Assembly (NCBI GenBank): GCA_944391955.1
Contig: CALXVG010000006.1
Location: forward strand, 1-54,024
Length of the DNA: 54,024 nucleotides
Source of the DNA: an uncultured Clostridia bacterium
GTDB lineage: Bacteria; Bacillota; Clostridia; TANB77; CAG-508
Direction of reading: 5' to 3'
Every line of letters starts with the position of its first letter. Position 1 is the first letter of the stretch. The notes beneath the pieces were generated by a model. That model saw only the letters and a program-made list of their open reading frames with translations, ran no database searches and was not told the DNA's origin. Below are positions 7,598-15,634 of this stretch, one piece after another. The translations under genes were made by a program, and so were the position numbers.

Positions 7598-9265
7598 TTA
7601 TATATTGTACAATTTTGTTAATGGTTCGTCTTCCCATAGAAGCGGTTCATATACTGTACCCATAAACCATACTTCTCCTGTATTTTTGTCTCTTATTAAA
7701 AACATATATGGTTTATCAAATGTTATATCTATCTCTTCTACAGGGACTTCAAAGATATAGTCAAAAGAAGTTCCACCACCTGCTGCCCCAAATGGTGTTG
7801 TAGCAGATGCTTTTATTCCATCTTCTGTAAATTCTATATTTGCTTTATGAATTGCTTCTTCTATATATACATTTTCATCATCTATAATTTCTGTAAGATT
7901 TGCTTTTCCTTCTTCAAATATATTAGTTACTCCTAATTGTTTTAAATCATTTTCTATGTCTAATTGATATTCGAACTTAAATTTAGGAATATGTCCAGTA
8001 ATTTTTGTTATAACACCTTGCTTAAAATTTTCTGGTTTTAATTCTTTTAAATTATTAACTACAGTATTTATTTTCGTTTCATCAAGTTTTTCTATATATT
8101 CATCTAACTCTTCATTAATAGGCATAATTCCAACATATTGTAATGTTGTTCCTTCGTATTCTTTCAAGTCTTTTGCAAATACTTTTACATCTTCATCAAC
8201 ATATAAAGACATGTCTGTTGATGCATCTACTCTTTTATAGTTTGAAGCTAATTCTGCCATATATCCTTCATTACCATTACCATCTCCGTCAAGATATTCA
8301 GATAGTTTCTTTTCTATATTTTCTTCAGATAAATCCCCATCAAAGTAATCTTGATATTCATAATCATCTTCTGTTAATCCGTTTGCCCATTTTCTAAATT
8401 CTTCACTAACTATTTGTCTAATATTATCTTCTCCTAGTTCTGTAATAATATCATAATTATTTATAGATGCATTAATTTCTATTCCAGAATAAGAATCTTC
8501 AATTTTATTAAATGTAATATTATGTATTGGTATCATTTTATCTTGTATCCAAGAAAAGTCCTCATGGTAATAATGACACTCTCTTTCTCCTTCAAAAAAC
8601 TTTTGTTCCCATTCCATGTCTATTCCTAAAGCATTTACAAGCAAAAATGCTGTGTCTGGAGAAATATTATCAACACCATTATTAATTAAATTTAAAGTTT
8701 TATTACTTAGCCATGTGTTAATATTTTGAGCATTTTCAAAAGAGTCTGTAATAACTTCAGCATTATATTTTGTACTTAATGCAGTAATGTAGTTTTGTTT
8801 AATACTATTTTGATATGAGTTATTTATGAATAATGCATTTGCTAAAGCTATATTATTATTTATATTATATTTTGTTAAAGAAATATTTCCAACTATTTTT
8901 GAAATCTGCGTTTTTGAATCTCCGCTTGTCCCCTCTTCTAGCATTTTTAATGCATATTTTATAGAAAGTGGACTATATATTTTGTTTATTTCTTGATTTT
9001 CTATTTTTAAGAAACTTAAATCAAAATTTGAGATTATATTTTTTTGAGCTTTAACATTAATAGTAGTTTTAGTCACTTCATTTTCAGTATTGTTGGTTGA
9101 TGATGTTTTATCCTTTTCAGCCATTTGCTCTGCCGTTTGATTGTTTTTAGAATCAAAAATTATTGTACATGATAAGAAAATGCAAACAGATAATAAAGCA
9201 ATTATTATCAATGATAGTATATAAGTTGATAAACTTATTTTTTTTCTTTTGTTGTTCTCATCCAT
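7598..9265 (-). CDS. membrane-anchored serpin (serine protease inhibitor)
   Basis: A 555-residue protein with one N-terminal membrane segment (about residues 12-35), a Ser/Thr/Asn-rich linker and a serpin fold facing outward. Serpin signatures are YSPLSIKYALKMLEEGT near the N-terminus, then IPKFKFEYQLDIENDL, and the hinge region HKANIEFTEDGIKASATT (about residues 473-488). The domain ends with FDKPYMFLIRD and FMGTVYEP. The hinge has small residues at P12-P9 (A-S-A-T), as in inhibitory serpins. The reactive loop that follows (PFGAAGGGTSFDY) is rich in Gly/Ala, suggesting an elastase- or subtilisin-like target. An acidic insertion of about 90 residues lies in the middle. The start is the ATG at 9265 behind AAGGGGG. 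It is monocistronic. Confidence 0.87.
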   Translation of the reverse strand: MDENNKRKKISLSTYILSLIIIALLSVCIFLSCTIIFDSKNNQTAEQMAEKDKTSSTNNTENEVTKTTINVKAQKNIISNFDLSFLKIENQEINKIYSPLSIKYALKMLEEGTSGDSKTQISKIVGNISLTKYNINNNIALANALFINNSYQNSIKQNYITALSTKYNAEVITDSFENAQNINTWLSNKTLNLINNGVDNISPDTAFLLVNALGIDMEWEQKFFEGERECHYYHEDFSWIQDKMIPIHNITFNKIEDSYSGIEINASINNYDIITELGEDNIRQIVSEEFRKWANGLTEDDYEYQDYFDGDLSEENIEKKLSEYLDGDGNGNEGYMAELASNYKRVDASTDMSLYVDEDVKVFAKDLKEYEGTTLQYVGIMPINEELDEYIEKLDETKINTVVNNLKELKPENFKQGVITKITGHIPKFKFEYQLDIENDLKQLGVTNIFEEGKANLTEIIDDENVYIEEAIHKANIEFTEDGIKASATTPFGAAGGGTSFDYIFEVPVEEIDITFDKPYMFLIRDKNTGEVWFMGTVYEPLLWEDEPLTKLYNI

Positions 9266-9433
9266 TTTAAAATCCCCCTTATTTTTCATTATAATTGTAA
9301 TATATCACAATGCTTTTTATTTTTCAACATTTTTTTATATGACAATTAAAATTATTTGATATTATATTTTTTTTAGAAAAACTCTTTTAAAATTAGCTAA
9401 TTTATTATATAAATATAACAAGAGGTGCATTTT

Positions 9434-10408
9434 ATGATAAATAGAGATGAAAATCCAGATTTTTTAAATAGTTTCCTTGATTATAACATTACTATTTTGA
9501 ATAAATCTCCAAATAGTATAAAAGAATATAATTATGATTTATCTAATTTTTTAAAATTTATTGCTATTCATTATAAACTTACTAATCAAAAAGATCCAAA
9601 AGATGTTAATATTAGTAATATGGATATTTCTATAATGAAAAAAGTTACTTTAGAGGATATTCATTCATATATATCATATATGGCAACAGATTTGAGAAGT
9701 TCACCTGCCACGCGTGCAAGAAAAATTTCGACAATCAGAATATTTTTCAAATATTTATCTTCTAAAGCTAAACTAATTCCTACAAATCCAGCTCAAAACT
9801 TAGAAACACCAAAACTTGGAAAACGTATGCCTAAATATTTATCTTTAGAAGATAGTAAAAAACTTTTATCAGTTACCATAAATGAAGATAATAGAAATAA
9901 TATTAGAGACTATGCAATTATTACTCTATTCTTAAATTGTGGTATGCGTCTATCTGAATTAGTAAATATTAATATTAAAGATATAGACTTTAGTGAATCT
10001 AAATTAAATGTTATAGGAAAAGGTAATAAAGAACGTACGATTTTTTTGAATAAAGCTTGTTTAAAAGCACTAAAAAATTACTTAGAGATTAGACCTCATG
10101 AACGAGTTCAGTTCAATTCTCGTGATGCATTATTTTTAAGTGAAAGAAAAGAAAGAATTAGTAACAGAACAGTTCAACAAATTGTAAAGAATGAATTAAG
10201 AAAAGCTGGACTAGATACAAAAAAATATTCTACTCACAAATTGAGACATACTGCCGCAACACTTATGTATCAATATGGAGATGTAGATATACGAGCTCTG
10301 CAAGCTCTATTAGGACATGAAAGTATAGCTACTACGGAGATATATACCCATGTAAATGATGAACGCGTAAGAGATGCTGTTGAAAATAACCCATTAGCTA
10401 AATTTTAA
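9434..10408 (+). CDS. tyrosine recombinase, XerC-like
   Basis: A site-specific recombinase with a SAM-like core-binding domain (residues about 1-120) and a catalytic domain. The catalytic set is visible: Arg in CGMRLSELV, Lys in GKGNKER, HKLRH, the His of LLGHES, and the nucleophile Tyr in TEIYTH. It has 324 residues from the ATG at 9434, behind AAGAGGTG; an upstream GTG at 9425 lies in the ribosome site. A second Xer protein (XerD) is 0.5 kb away on the other strand, so this one may be the XerC partner for chromosome dimer resolution. No att or dif site or cargo genes are visible around it. Confidence 0.88.
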   Translation: MINRDENPDFLNSFLDYNITILNKSPNSIKEYNYDLSNFLKFIAIHYKLTNQKDPKDVNISNMDISIMKKVTLEDIHSYISYMATDLRSSPATRARKISTIRIFFKYLSSKAKLIPTNPAQNLETPKLGKRMPKYLSLEDSKKLLSVTINEDNRNNIRDYAIITLFLNCGMRLSELVNINIKDIDFSESKLNVIGKGNKERTIFLNKACLKALKNYLEIRPHERVQFNSRDALFLSERKERISNRTVQQIVKNELRKAGLDTKKYSTHKLRHTAATLMYQYGDVDIRALQALLGHESIATTEIYTHVNDERVRDAVENNPLAKF

Positions 10409-10409
10409 T

Positions 10410-10450
10410 AAAAAGAGATAGAATTTAATGATATAATTCTATCTCTTTTT
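10410..10450. terminator. bidirectional terminator
   Basis: The stem AAAAAGAGATAGAAT / ATTCTATCTCTTTTT lies between the convergent xerC-like gene and the LysM gene, with A/T runs on both sides. Confidence 0.85.
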
Positions 10451-10458
10451 ACAGTAGC

Positions 10459-10755
10459 CTAGACAGTCGGGATTTTTAGTTCTTGTTCAACATAAATATC
10501 ACTTGTACTAAGATTGTTTACTTTCTTTATATCAGAAATTATATATCTGACATCTTTATCTTTATAATATTCATTGGTTCTTTGCTGAGTTTCTGCAATA
10601 TTCCATAATGTATCTCCATAATCAACATATATACTAATATATTCTACTTGTTTATATGAGAATGTTACCTTTGCAAATATCAAAGGTATTATAAATACTA
10701 TAACCAATAATATTATCATACTTCTTATAAATTTCTTTTTATTAACTATTTTCAT
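10459..10755 (-). CDS. yneA: YneA-like LysM protein, predicted SOS cell-division inhibitor
   Basis: A 98-residue protein with a short cytoplasmic N-terminus, one membrane segment (about residues 12-30) and a single extracytoplasmic LysM domain (YVDYGDTLWNIAE, ending VEQELKIP). This is the architecture of YneA, which delays septation during the SOS response. The LysM sequence alone is not specific, but the promoter carries a near-perfect LexA box between -35 and -10, which supports the assignment. Unlike Bacillus, where yneA is beside lexA, no lexA is present here; the neighbours are the two Xer recombinases. It starts behind TAGGAGG. Confidence 0.78.
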   Translation of the reverse strand: MKIVNKKKFIRSMIILLVIVFIIPLIFAKVTFSYKQVEYISIYVDYGDTLWNIAETQQRTNEYYKDKDVRYIISDIKKVNNLSTSDIYVEQELKIPTV

Positions 10756-10796
10756 AAATTACCTCCTACGAATATGTGTTTGCTTAGTGTAAATAT

Positions 10797-10825
10797 ATTA
10801 TAAACGCTTGTTCGGTGTTTGTCAA
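10797..10825 (-). promoter_or_regulatory. SOS promoter with LexA/DinR box
   Basis: On the minus strand TTGACA (10825-10820), a 17-base spacer and TATAAT (10802-10797). The spacer contains CGAACAAGCGTTTA (10814-10801), which matches the Gram-positive LexA consensus CGAACRNRYGTTYC at all but the last base. LexA bound here would block the promoter directly. Confidence 0.9.
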
Positions 10826-10852
10826 TAGTTTTTTTAAAATTTTTCAAAAAAA

Positions 10853-10881
10853 ATATGCTTAACTTTTTAAGTTAAACATAT
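10853..10881 (-). terminator. xerD terminator
   Basis: The hairpin ATATG-TTAACTT / AAGTTAA-CATAT is followed on the minus strand by eight T. It lies 19 bases past the xerD stop. Confidence 0.8.
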
Positions 10882-10899
10882 CTTATTTATTATTTCTCA

Positions 10900-11781
10900 T
10901 TAAGCTCTGGGATGAGCTTTTTTATAAATATCTTTTATTCCATCATCTTGGAATTGCATATATACTTGTGTTGATGATATATCTGAATGTCCAAGCATTG
11001 TTTGTATTGATTTTAGGTCTGCTCCATTTTGTAATAAATGTGTTGCAAAAGAATGTCTTAATACATGTGGTGTAATATCTTTTGTTATATGAGCTTGCTC
11101 CTGGTAAAACTTAATTATTTTCCAAAATCCTTGTCTTGTCAATCTTTTTCCATTAACATTAACAAATAATGCTTTTTCATCTTCATTTTTTATCAGAAAA
11201 GTTCTTGATTTTGTTGTGTAATCTTTTAGTGCTTTTAGTGCTAATTTTCCTAAAGGTATAATTCTTTGTTTGTTAGCATTTCTACATATTACACATGCAT
11301 TAGCAAAATCAATATCTTCTACATTTAAAGATATGATTTCTGTTACTCTCATTCCTGTAGCATAAGCTATTTCAAGCATTGCTTTATCTCTAATACTTTT
11401 TAAATCTTCACCTTTTGGTTGTTCTAATAATAAATTTACTTCTTTTGATGATAATATATTTGGAGTTCTTTTTTCTATTTTTGGAGATTGTATACCAAAT
11501 GTTGGATCTAAACTTATTACTTTACTTCTCATTAGATATTGATAAAATAATCTAATTGATGCTAAATGTCTTAATACTGTCGAAGGTTTTTTTCCTAATT
11601 CTTTTAAACTATTTAAATAAGCTTCAATATTTTCTTGTTTAATTTCTTTGTATTCTATATTATTTTCGTTAATATATTCTTTAAATTGAAGAACATCTCG
11701 CTTATATGATTGAAATGTGTTATCAGACAACTTCTTATCTTCTTTTATAAAGTTTAAAAAATTTGTTATTTCCTTTTCCAT
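10900..11781 (-). CDS. xerD: tyrosine recombinase XerD
   Basis: A recombinase of the XerC/XerD pair that resolves chromosome dimers at dif. It is 293 residues, the usual XerD size. The N-terminal core-binding domain includes HLASIRLFYQYLM. Catalytic residues are Arg in TGMRVTEI, Lys in NANKQR, the HVLRHSFATHLL box, the His of MLGHSDI and the Tyr of TQVYMQ. It is monocistronic with its own terminator. The start ATG at 11781 follows AAGGAG. Confidence 0.92.
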   Translation of the reverse strand: MEKEITNFLNFIKEDKKLSDNTFQSYKRDVLQFKEYINENNIEYKEIKQENIEAYLNSLKELGKKPSTVLRHLASIRLFYQYLMRSKVISLDPTFGIQSPKIEKRTPNILSSKEVNLLLEQPKGEDLKSIRDKAMLEIAYATGMRVTEIISLNVEDIDFANACVICRNANKQRIIPLGKLALKALKDYTTKSRTFLIKNEDEKALFVNVNGKRLTRQGFWKIIKFYQEQAHITKDITPHVLRHSFATHLLQNGADLKSIQTMLGHSDISSTQVYMQFQDDGIKDIYKKAHPRA

Positions 11782-11941
11782 ATTTAGCTCCTTTTTGTAT
11801 ACATAATCATTATGAATATATTTATATCAAATTAATTAAAAAATGTAAATAGATTTTGTTCATATTTTTTATTTTTTTATAAACGAATAATTTTATAAAA
11901 ATTACATAAAATGTAACCATCTAAGAAAATAAGGAGGCATT

Positions 11942-12136
11942 ATGAAAATCTTAAATAATATTGCTCTAACAGTAGTCATTATTGGTGCATTAAATTGGCT
12001 TTTAATAGGTCTATTTGATTTTAATCTTGTTGAAACAATTTTCGGTTCAGTGACCTGGTTAGAAAGACTTATCTATATAATTGTAGGAATAGGTGGATTA
12101 TGGTCTTTAATGTTTTATAAACCAATTAATGATTAA
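11942..12136 (+). CDS. DUF378 family small membrane protein
   Basis: A 64-residue protein with two membrane segments. It has the DUF378 pattern: an N-terminal NIALTVVIIGALNWLLIGLF and a central LVETIFG, ending in GGLWSLMFY. The function of the family is unknown. A strong ribosome site (AAGGAGG) lies 5 bases before the ATG. It is monocistronic, divergent from xerD, and ends in a strong terminator. Confidence 0.88.
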   Translation: MKILNNIALTVVIIGALNWLLIGLFDFNLVETIFGSVTWLERLIYIIVGIGGLWSLMFYKPIND

Positions 12137-12154
12137 TAAAAAATTAATAAAAAA

Positions 12155-12196
12155 CTAATAAAGGATTATTGATTAATTACAATAATCCTTTATTAG
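12155..12196. terminator. strong bidirectional terminator
   Basis: A perfect 17-bp stem, CTAATAAAGGATTATTG with its complement, around an 8-base loop, placed between the convergent DUF378 and lipoprotein genes. It abuts the lipoprotein stop codon. Confidence 0.9.
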
Positions 12197-13081
12197 TTAA
12201 AATTGATTTAATTGTTCTATTAATAATTTATACTGTAATAAAAACAGTTGTGAATCTTCTAATTCTATTGATTCTTCTAGCTTTTGGATAATCATACGTA
12301 TTTTGTCAAATTTATATTCTTTTCCTTCAATTTCTTCTTTATTATTTAAAATATTCATAAAACTATTTTTTGCATTTATAATATATTTGGATACATTGTC
12401 CCAATCATCTTTTAAAACCAATGTATATGCTTGTAATATTTCTGCTTTTGTTTCTAAAATCACTTTATCCTTATTGGGGAATGATATATAGTTTATAAAT
12501 GTTGGTATATATGAGTATAGATTAGATATATTTTCTAAACTTAAATTTTTATCTTCATTTTTTATGCTTATTATAGTTTTATTTAATAAATTATTAAAAT
12601 CTTGTAAATCATTGTCTGCAACTTTTTCTTTACTTAAATCAACACTTATTACACTCCATATACTATTTATCGCTTCTATTTTTGATTTTATTGTTTGCCA
12701 GTCTATTTCTGTAGTATTTTCATTTAATGAATTTGTTTCTTTCATTTCTGTTGAAGTGACTTTATTAGATTGATTTTCTGTTCCTTGGCCTCCAGAACTT
12801 TCCGGACTGTTACTCTCTCCTCCTGAAGAACTATCTTGCCCACTTGAGGATTCTGAATTATTTTCTCCGGTAGTTATTTCTACTTCTTTTGGGATAAGTT
12901 CATAATTTTCAAATGAAATATTGTTTATCATATTTGATATATCAAATATTTCTGAACTAATATATTTAATTTCTGCTACTAATTTTTCCGTATTAGTTTC
13001 GTTTGATGATTTTGAATTACAGCCAGAAAAAACTACTAAAGAAAATATTATTAAAATAAATAATTTTCTTTTCAAATACAT
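12197..13081 (-). CDS. predicted lipoprotein of unknown function
   Basis: The N-terminus is a lipoprotein signal: LKRK, a hydrophobic run and the lipobox VFSGC, so the mature protein would be anchored on the outer face of the membrane. A Ser/Gly/Glu-rich linker (about residues 75-110) separates a short N-terminal part from a helical C-terminal domain of about 170 residues. I do not recognise the family. The start is ambiguous: GTG (13084), ATG (13081) and TTG (13075) all lie within or just after AAAGGTGATG. It is single-gene and convergent with DUF378. Confidence 0.75.
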   Translation of the reverse strand: MYLKRKLFILIIFSLVVFSGCNSKSSNETNTEKLVAEIKYISSEIFDISNMINNISFENYELIPKEVEITTGENNSESSSGQDSSSGGESNSPESSGGQGTENQSNKVTSTEMKETNSLNENTTEIDWQTIKSKIEAINSIWSVISVDLSKEKVADNDLQDFNNLLNKTIISIKNEDKNLSLENISNLYSYIPTFINYISFPNKDKVILETKAEILQAYTLVLKDDWDNVSKYIINAKNSFMNILNNKEEIEGKEYKFDKIRMIIQKLEESIELEDSQLFLLQYKLLIEQLNQF

Positions 13082-13186
13082 CACCTTTTTTCTAGTATTT
13101 CCGAAAAATTACCTTTTATTCTCGTGTATAAGTAAATCTCTTGAAGAAATAATATTAATATATAATGAGAATTAGAAGGGAATACT

Positions 13187-13468
13187 ATGGGAATTTTAAT
13201 TAATTTATATAGCAATAAAGAAAATGAAATAAAAAGATTTTTAGATGTTTTTTTTAATACAAATATAAAATTAGACAATGATTTAGAATATGAAATAAAA
13301 TACGAAAATCCGATTGAAAGTGCAGATTTAATTGGCGTATTTATTGAGAATAATTATAAATATGATATTAATATGTGGGTTAGCCTTGATAAAGGTTTTT
13401 TTATAAATGTAACTGATTCTAATGCAGACAAAATAATAAGATACCTTTATGAAAGGTATCCTTATTAA
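13187..13468 (+). CDS. small conserved-looking protein, unknown
   Basis: A 93-residue soluble protein without signal or membrane segments, starting ILINLYSNKENEIKRFLDVF and ending in IIRYLYERYPY. It looks like a small mixed alpha/beta fold. The ATG follows AGAAGGGAAT. It is convergent with the zinc-ribbon gene; their ends touch, and the last codons form the terminator hairpin used from both sides. I do not recognise a function. Confidence 0.7.
   Translation: MGILINLYSNKENEIKRFLDVFFNTNIKLDNDLEYEIKYENPIESADLIGVFIENNYKYDINMWVSLDKGFFINVTDSNADKIIRYLYERYPY
13440..13460. terminator. terminator hairpin within coding end
   Basis: The stem GATACCTTT / AAAGGTATC lies inside the last codons of the plus-strand gene and just past the stop of the minus-strand zinc-ribbon gene, flanked by T-rich sequence. 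Confidence 0.55.
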
Positions 13469-13954
13469 TTATTGATTATTATTTTCTGTTTCATTAGCAA
13501 TTTCTTCTTTTAGTTCTTCTTTTACTTCTGCTGCCTCTTCTTGTTTTTCTGGTGCAATATCTGAATTCTCTAATTTTTCTAGAGCTTCTTCTTTTACTGT
13601 TGGTTGTTCTTCATTTTGTTTTTGACCACATTTTGGACAAAATTGTGCGTTACTTTCAATTTCTGCAGAACAATTTTGACACAATTTCTTTTGGTTTAAT
13701 TTTAAAATCTCAATTCTAGCATCTTCTATCTCTTTGCATAAAGTATCAAGTTTAGAACATTCTTCATTTAAATCTGTTTTTATATCTAGATTTTCTCCTT
13801 TTACATGTTTTGAATATACTTTTTCACCTATTTCTTTATAGATATCATTTATTTTTCCTTTGTTTTCGTTAATTTTCATTTTTAATTTTGTTTCTCTTGC
13901 TATTTTACTTGTTGTTTCAGATGTTTTCTTTCCTATATCACTAAAAAATCCCAT
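13469..13954 (-). CDS. zinc-ribbon protein with coiled coil
   Basis: A 161-residue protein. The N-terminal MGFFSDIGKKTSETTSKIA is followed by a long helical region (about residues 20-85). Then comes a zinc ribbon, CQNCSAEIESNAQFCPKCG (two CxxC pairs), and a Glu-rich tail. There is no membrane segment. The start at 13954 has AAAGGA about ten bases upstream; the more upstream ATGs lie within that site. Proteins of this layout are common in Clostridia, with no known function. Confidence 0.72.
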   Translation of the reverse strand: MGFFSDIGKKTSETTSKIARETKLKMKINENKGKINDIYKEIGEKVYSKHVKGENLDIKTDLNEECSKLDTLCKEIEDARIEILKLNQKKLCQNCSAEIESNAQFCPKCGQKQNEEQPTVKEEALEKLENSDIAPEKQEEAAEVKEELKEEIANETENNNQ

Positions 13955-14009
13955 ATAATTCATTCCTTTCATTTATATTATATTTTAACCAAACTCATTT
14001 TAGAATATA

Positions 14010-14996
14010 CTAATCTTCAAATTTTGGTCCTCTAGACATTAAATCTGCTATTGCCTGTTTAGGACTAAAATTCTCGAATACAACTTTATATGCTGCATTG
14101 ATTATAGGCATTTCTAAATCGTATTTTTGTGAAAGTATATATGCTGTTTTTATGTTATCAATACTTTCAATTGTCATTCCAATTTCTTCTTTTGCTTCTT
14201 CAATTGTTGCTCCTCTTCCAATTAGTATTCCTGCTCTTCTGTTTCTACTATGAGTACTCATACAAGTAACAATTAAGTCTCCTAGTCCTGTAAGTCCATA
14301 TATTGTTTTTGCATCAGCTCCCATTGCTATGTTTAATTTTGCCATTTCAGATAATCCTCTTGTAAGTAGTGCTGCAAAAGTGTTATCTCCTAAGTTTAAT
14401 CCTGTTATTGTACCTGCACAAAATGCAATAATATTTTTTAGAGCTCCTCCTAATTCTGCACCTTTTAAGTCATATGATGTATAAACTCTTAACTTATCAT
14501 TCATAAAGGCTTTTTGTACATTTTCTAAAACAGCTTTATCTTTTGAAGCAATAACTAATGCTGTTGGTATACCTATAGAAACTTCTTCTGCATGACTAGG
14601 TCCTGAAAGGCCACCTATTGGTGAATTAGGTAATTCTTCTCTTACAACCTCGTCTAGAGTATATAAAGTAGATTCTTCAAAACCTTTTGAACAAATGATT
14701 ATTTGTTGATTTGTAACATATTGTTTGAATTTTTGTACAGTTGTTCTTACAAATTTTGAAGGTGTAACTATTAATAACATTTCTGTTCCTTTTAGTGCCT
14801 CTTTGAAGTCTGTAGTGCAAAATATGTTTTCTGGAATAGAGGCTTGTGGTAAAAATTTACATTTTTTTTCATTGTTAATTAGGTCTGCTTCGCTTTTTGA
14901 AAAAGACCACATTTTTACTGTGTTTCCGTTTCGAGCTAAATGAATTCCTAATGCGCTTCCCCAGCTTCCACTTCCTATTATCGAAATATTTGCCAT
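14010..14996 (-). CDS. gpsA: glycerol-3-phosphate dehydrogenase [NAD(P)+]
   Basis: Reduces dihydroxyacetone phosphate to sn-glycerol-3-phosphate for phospholipid synthesis. It shows the N-terminal Rossmann motif GSGSWGSALGIHLARNG, CSKGFEE, the LSGPSHAEEV segment, and the catalytic-domain GALKNIIAFCAGT with the active-site lysine and GLGDLIVTC. The length, 328, is typical. It follows plsY by 13 bases; plsY uses its product, so the two form a phospholipid-precursor pair in one operon with der and the GltD-like gene. Confidence 0.96.
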   Translation of the reverse strand: MANISIIGSGSWGSALGIHLARNGNTVKMWSFSKSEADLINNEKKCKFLPQASIPENIFCTTDFKEALKGTEMLLIVTPSKFVRTTVQKFKQYVTNQQIIICSKGFEESTLYTLDEVVREELPNSPIGGLSGPSHAEEVSIGIPTALVIASKDKAVLENVQKAFMNDKLRVYTSYDLKGAELGGALKNIIAFCAGTITGLNLGDNTFAALLTRGLSEMAKLNIAMGADAKTIYGLTGLGDLIVTCMSTHSRNRRAGILIGRGATIEEAKEEIGMTIESIDNIKTAYILSQKYDLEMPIINAAYKVVFENFSPKQAIADLMSRGPKFED

Positions 14997-15009
14997 AATA
15001 CCTCCTTTT

Positions 15010-15621
15010 TTATTTAAATGATATCTTGTTTTCTGTTCCTTCTCTTAGCCTTTTCAAGTTTGCTCTATGGTTGAATATAACTAATAATGCCATAAGTATA
15101 CTAACTACTTTTGCTCCAAAACTATCTACCATAAATACTGTTAATATTGGGAATAATGTAGCTGCTAAAATAGAACCTAAAGAAACCCATCTTGTTGCTA
15201 TTATTATAATTAATGCAAATACTAAGCAAATTAGTCCTATTTGAGGATGCACAACAAGCATTGCACCTAATGACGTTGCTACACCTTTTCCTCCTCTAAA
15301 TCCATAGTATATTGGAAAAGTATGTCCTATAATTGCCATTAATGCTGCTAAATATTTTAAAGTTTCAGGATCTGAATCATCCCAAATCCATGCTGCTAAC
15401 ATTGCAATTAAAACTGCTACTACTCCCTTTAAAATATCACATATTAACGTCATAGCTGCTGCTTTTTTTCCAACAGTTCTTAAAACATTTGTTGTACCTG
15501 CATTTTTACTTCCTTTATCTCTTATGTCGATTCCTGCTATTCTTTTACAAATAATTATTGCAAAATTTATGCTTCCTAATAAATATCCTACTAGTCCAAC
15601 TAGCACATATACTGCTGACAT
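15010..15621 (-). CDS. plsY: acyl-phosphate:glycerol-3-phosphate acyltransferase
   Basis: A membrane enzyme that acylates glycerol-3-phosphate from acyl phosphate, the first step of phosphatidic acid synthesis. Motifs are GSINFAIIICK, DIRDKGSKNAGTTNVLR and GFRGGKGVATSLG, set among five or so hydrophobic helices. At 203 residues it is full length. It lies between der and gpsA. Confidence 0.96.
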   Translation of the reverse strand: MSAVYVLVGLVGYLLGSINFAIIICKRIAGIDIRDKGSKNAGTTNVLRTVGKKAAAMTLICDILKGVVAVLIAMLAAWIWDDSDPETLKYLAALMAIIGHTFPIYYGFRGGKGVATSLGAMLVVHPQIGLICLVFALIIIIATRWVSLGSILAATLFPILTVFMVDSFGAKVVSILMALLVIFNHRANLKRLREGTENKISFK

Positions 15622-15634
15622 TTTTTACCTCCTT

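Noticed and set aside
9434..11781. Two tyrosine recombinases as boundaries of an integrated element.
   Set aside because: They are XerC/XerD-like housekeeping proteins; no att repeats, phage genes or cargo are seen between or around them.
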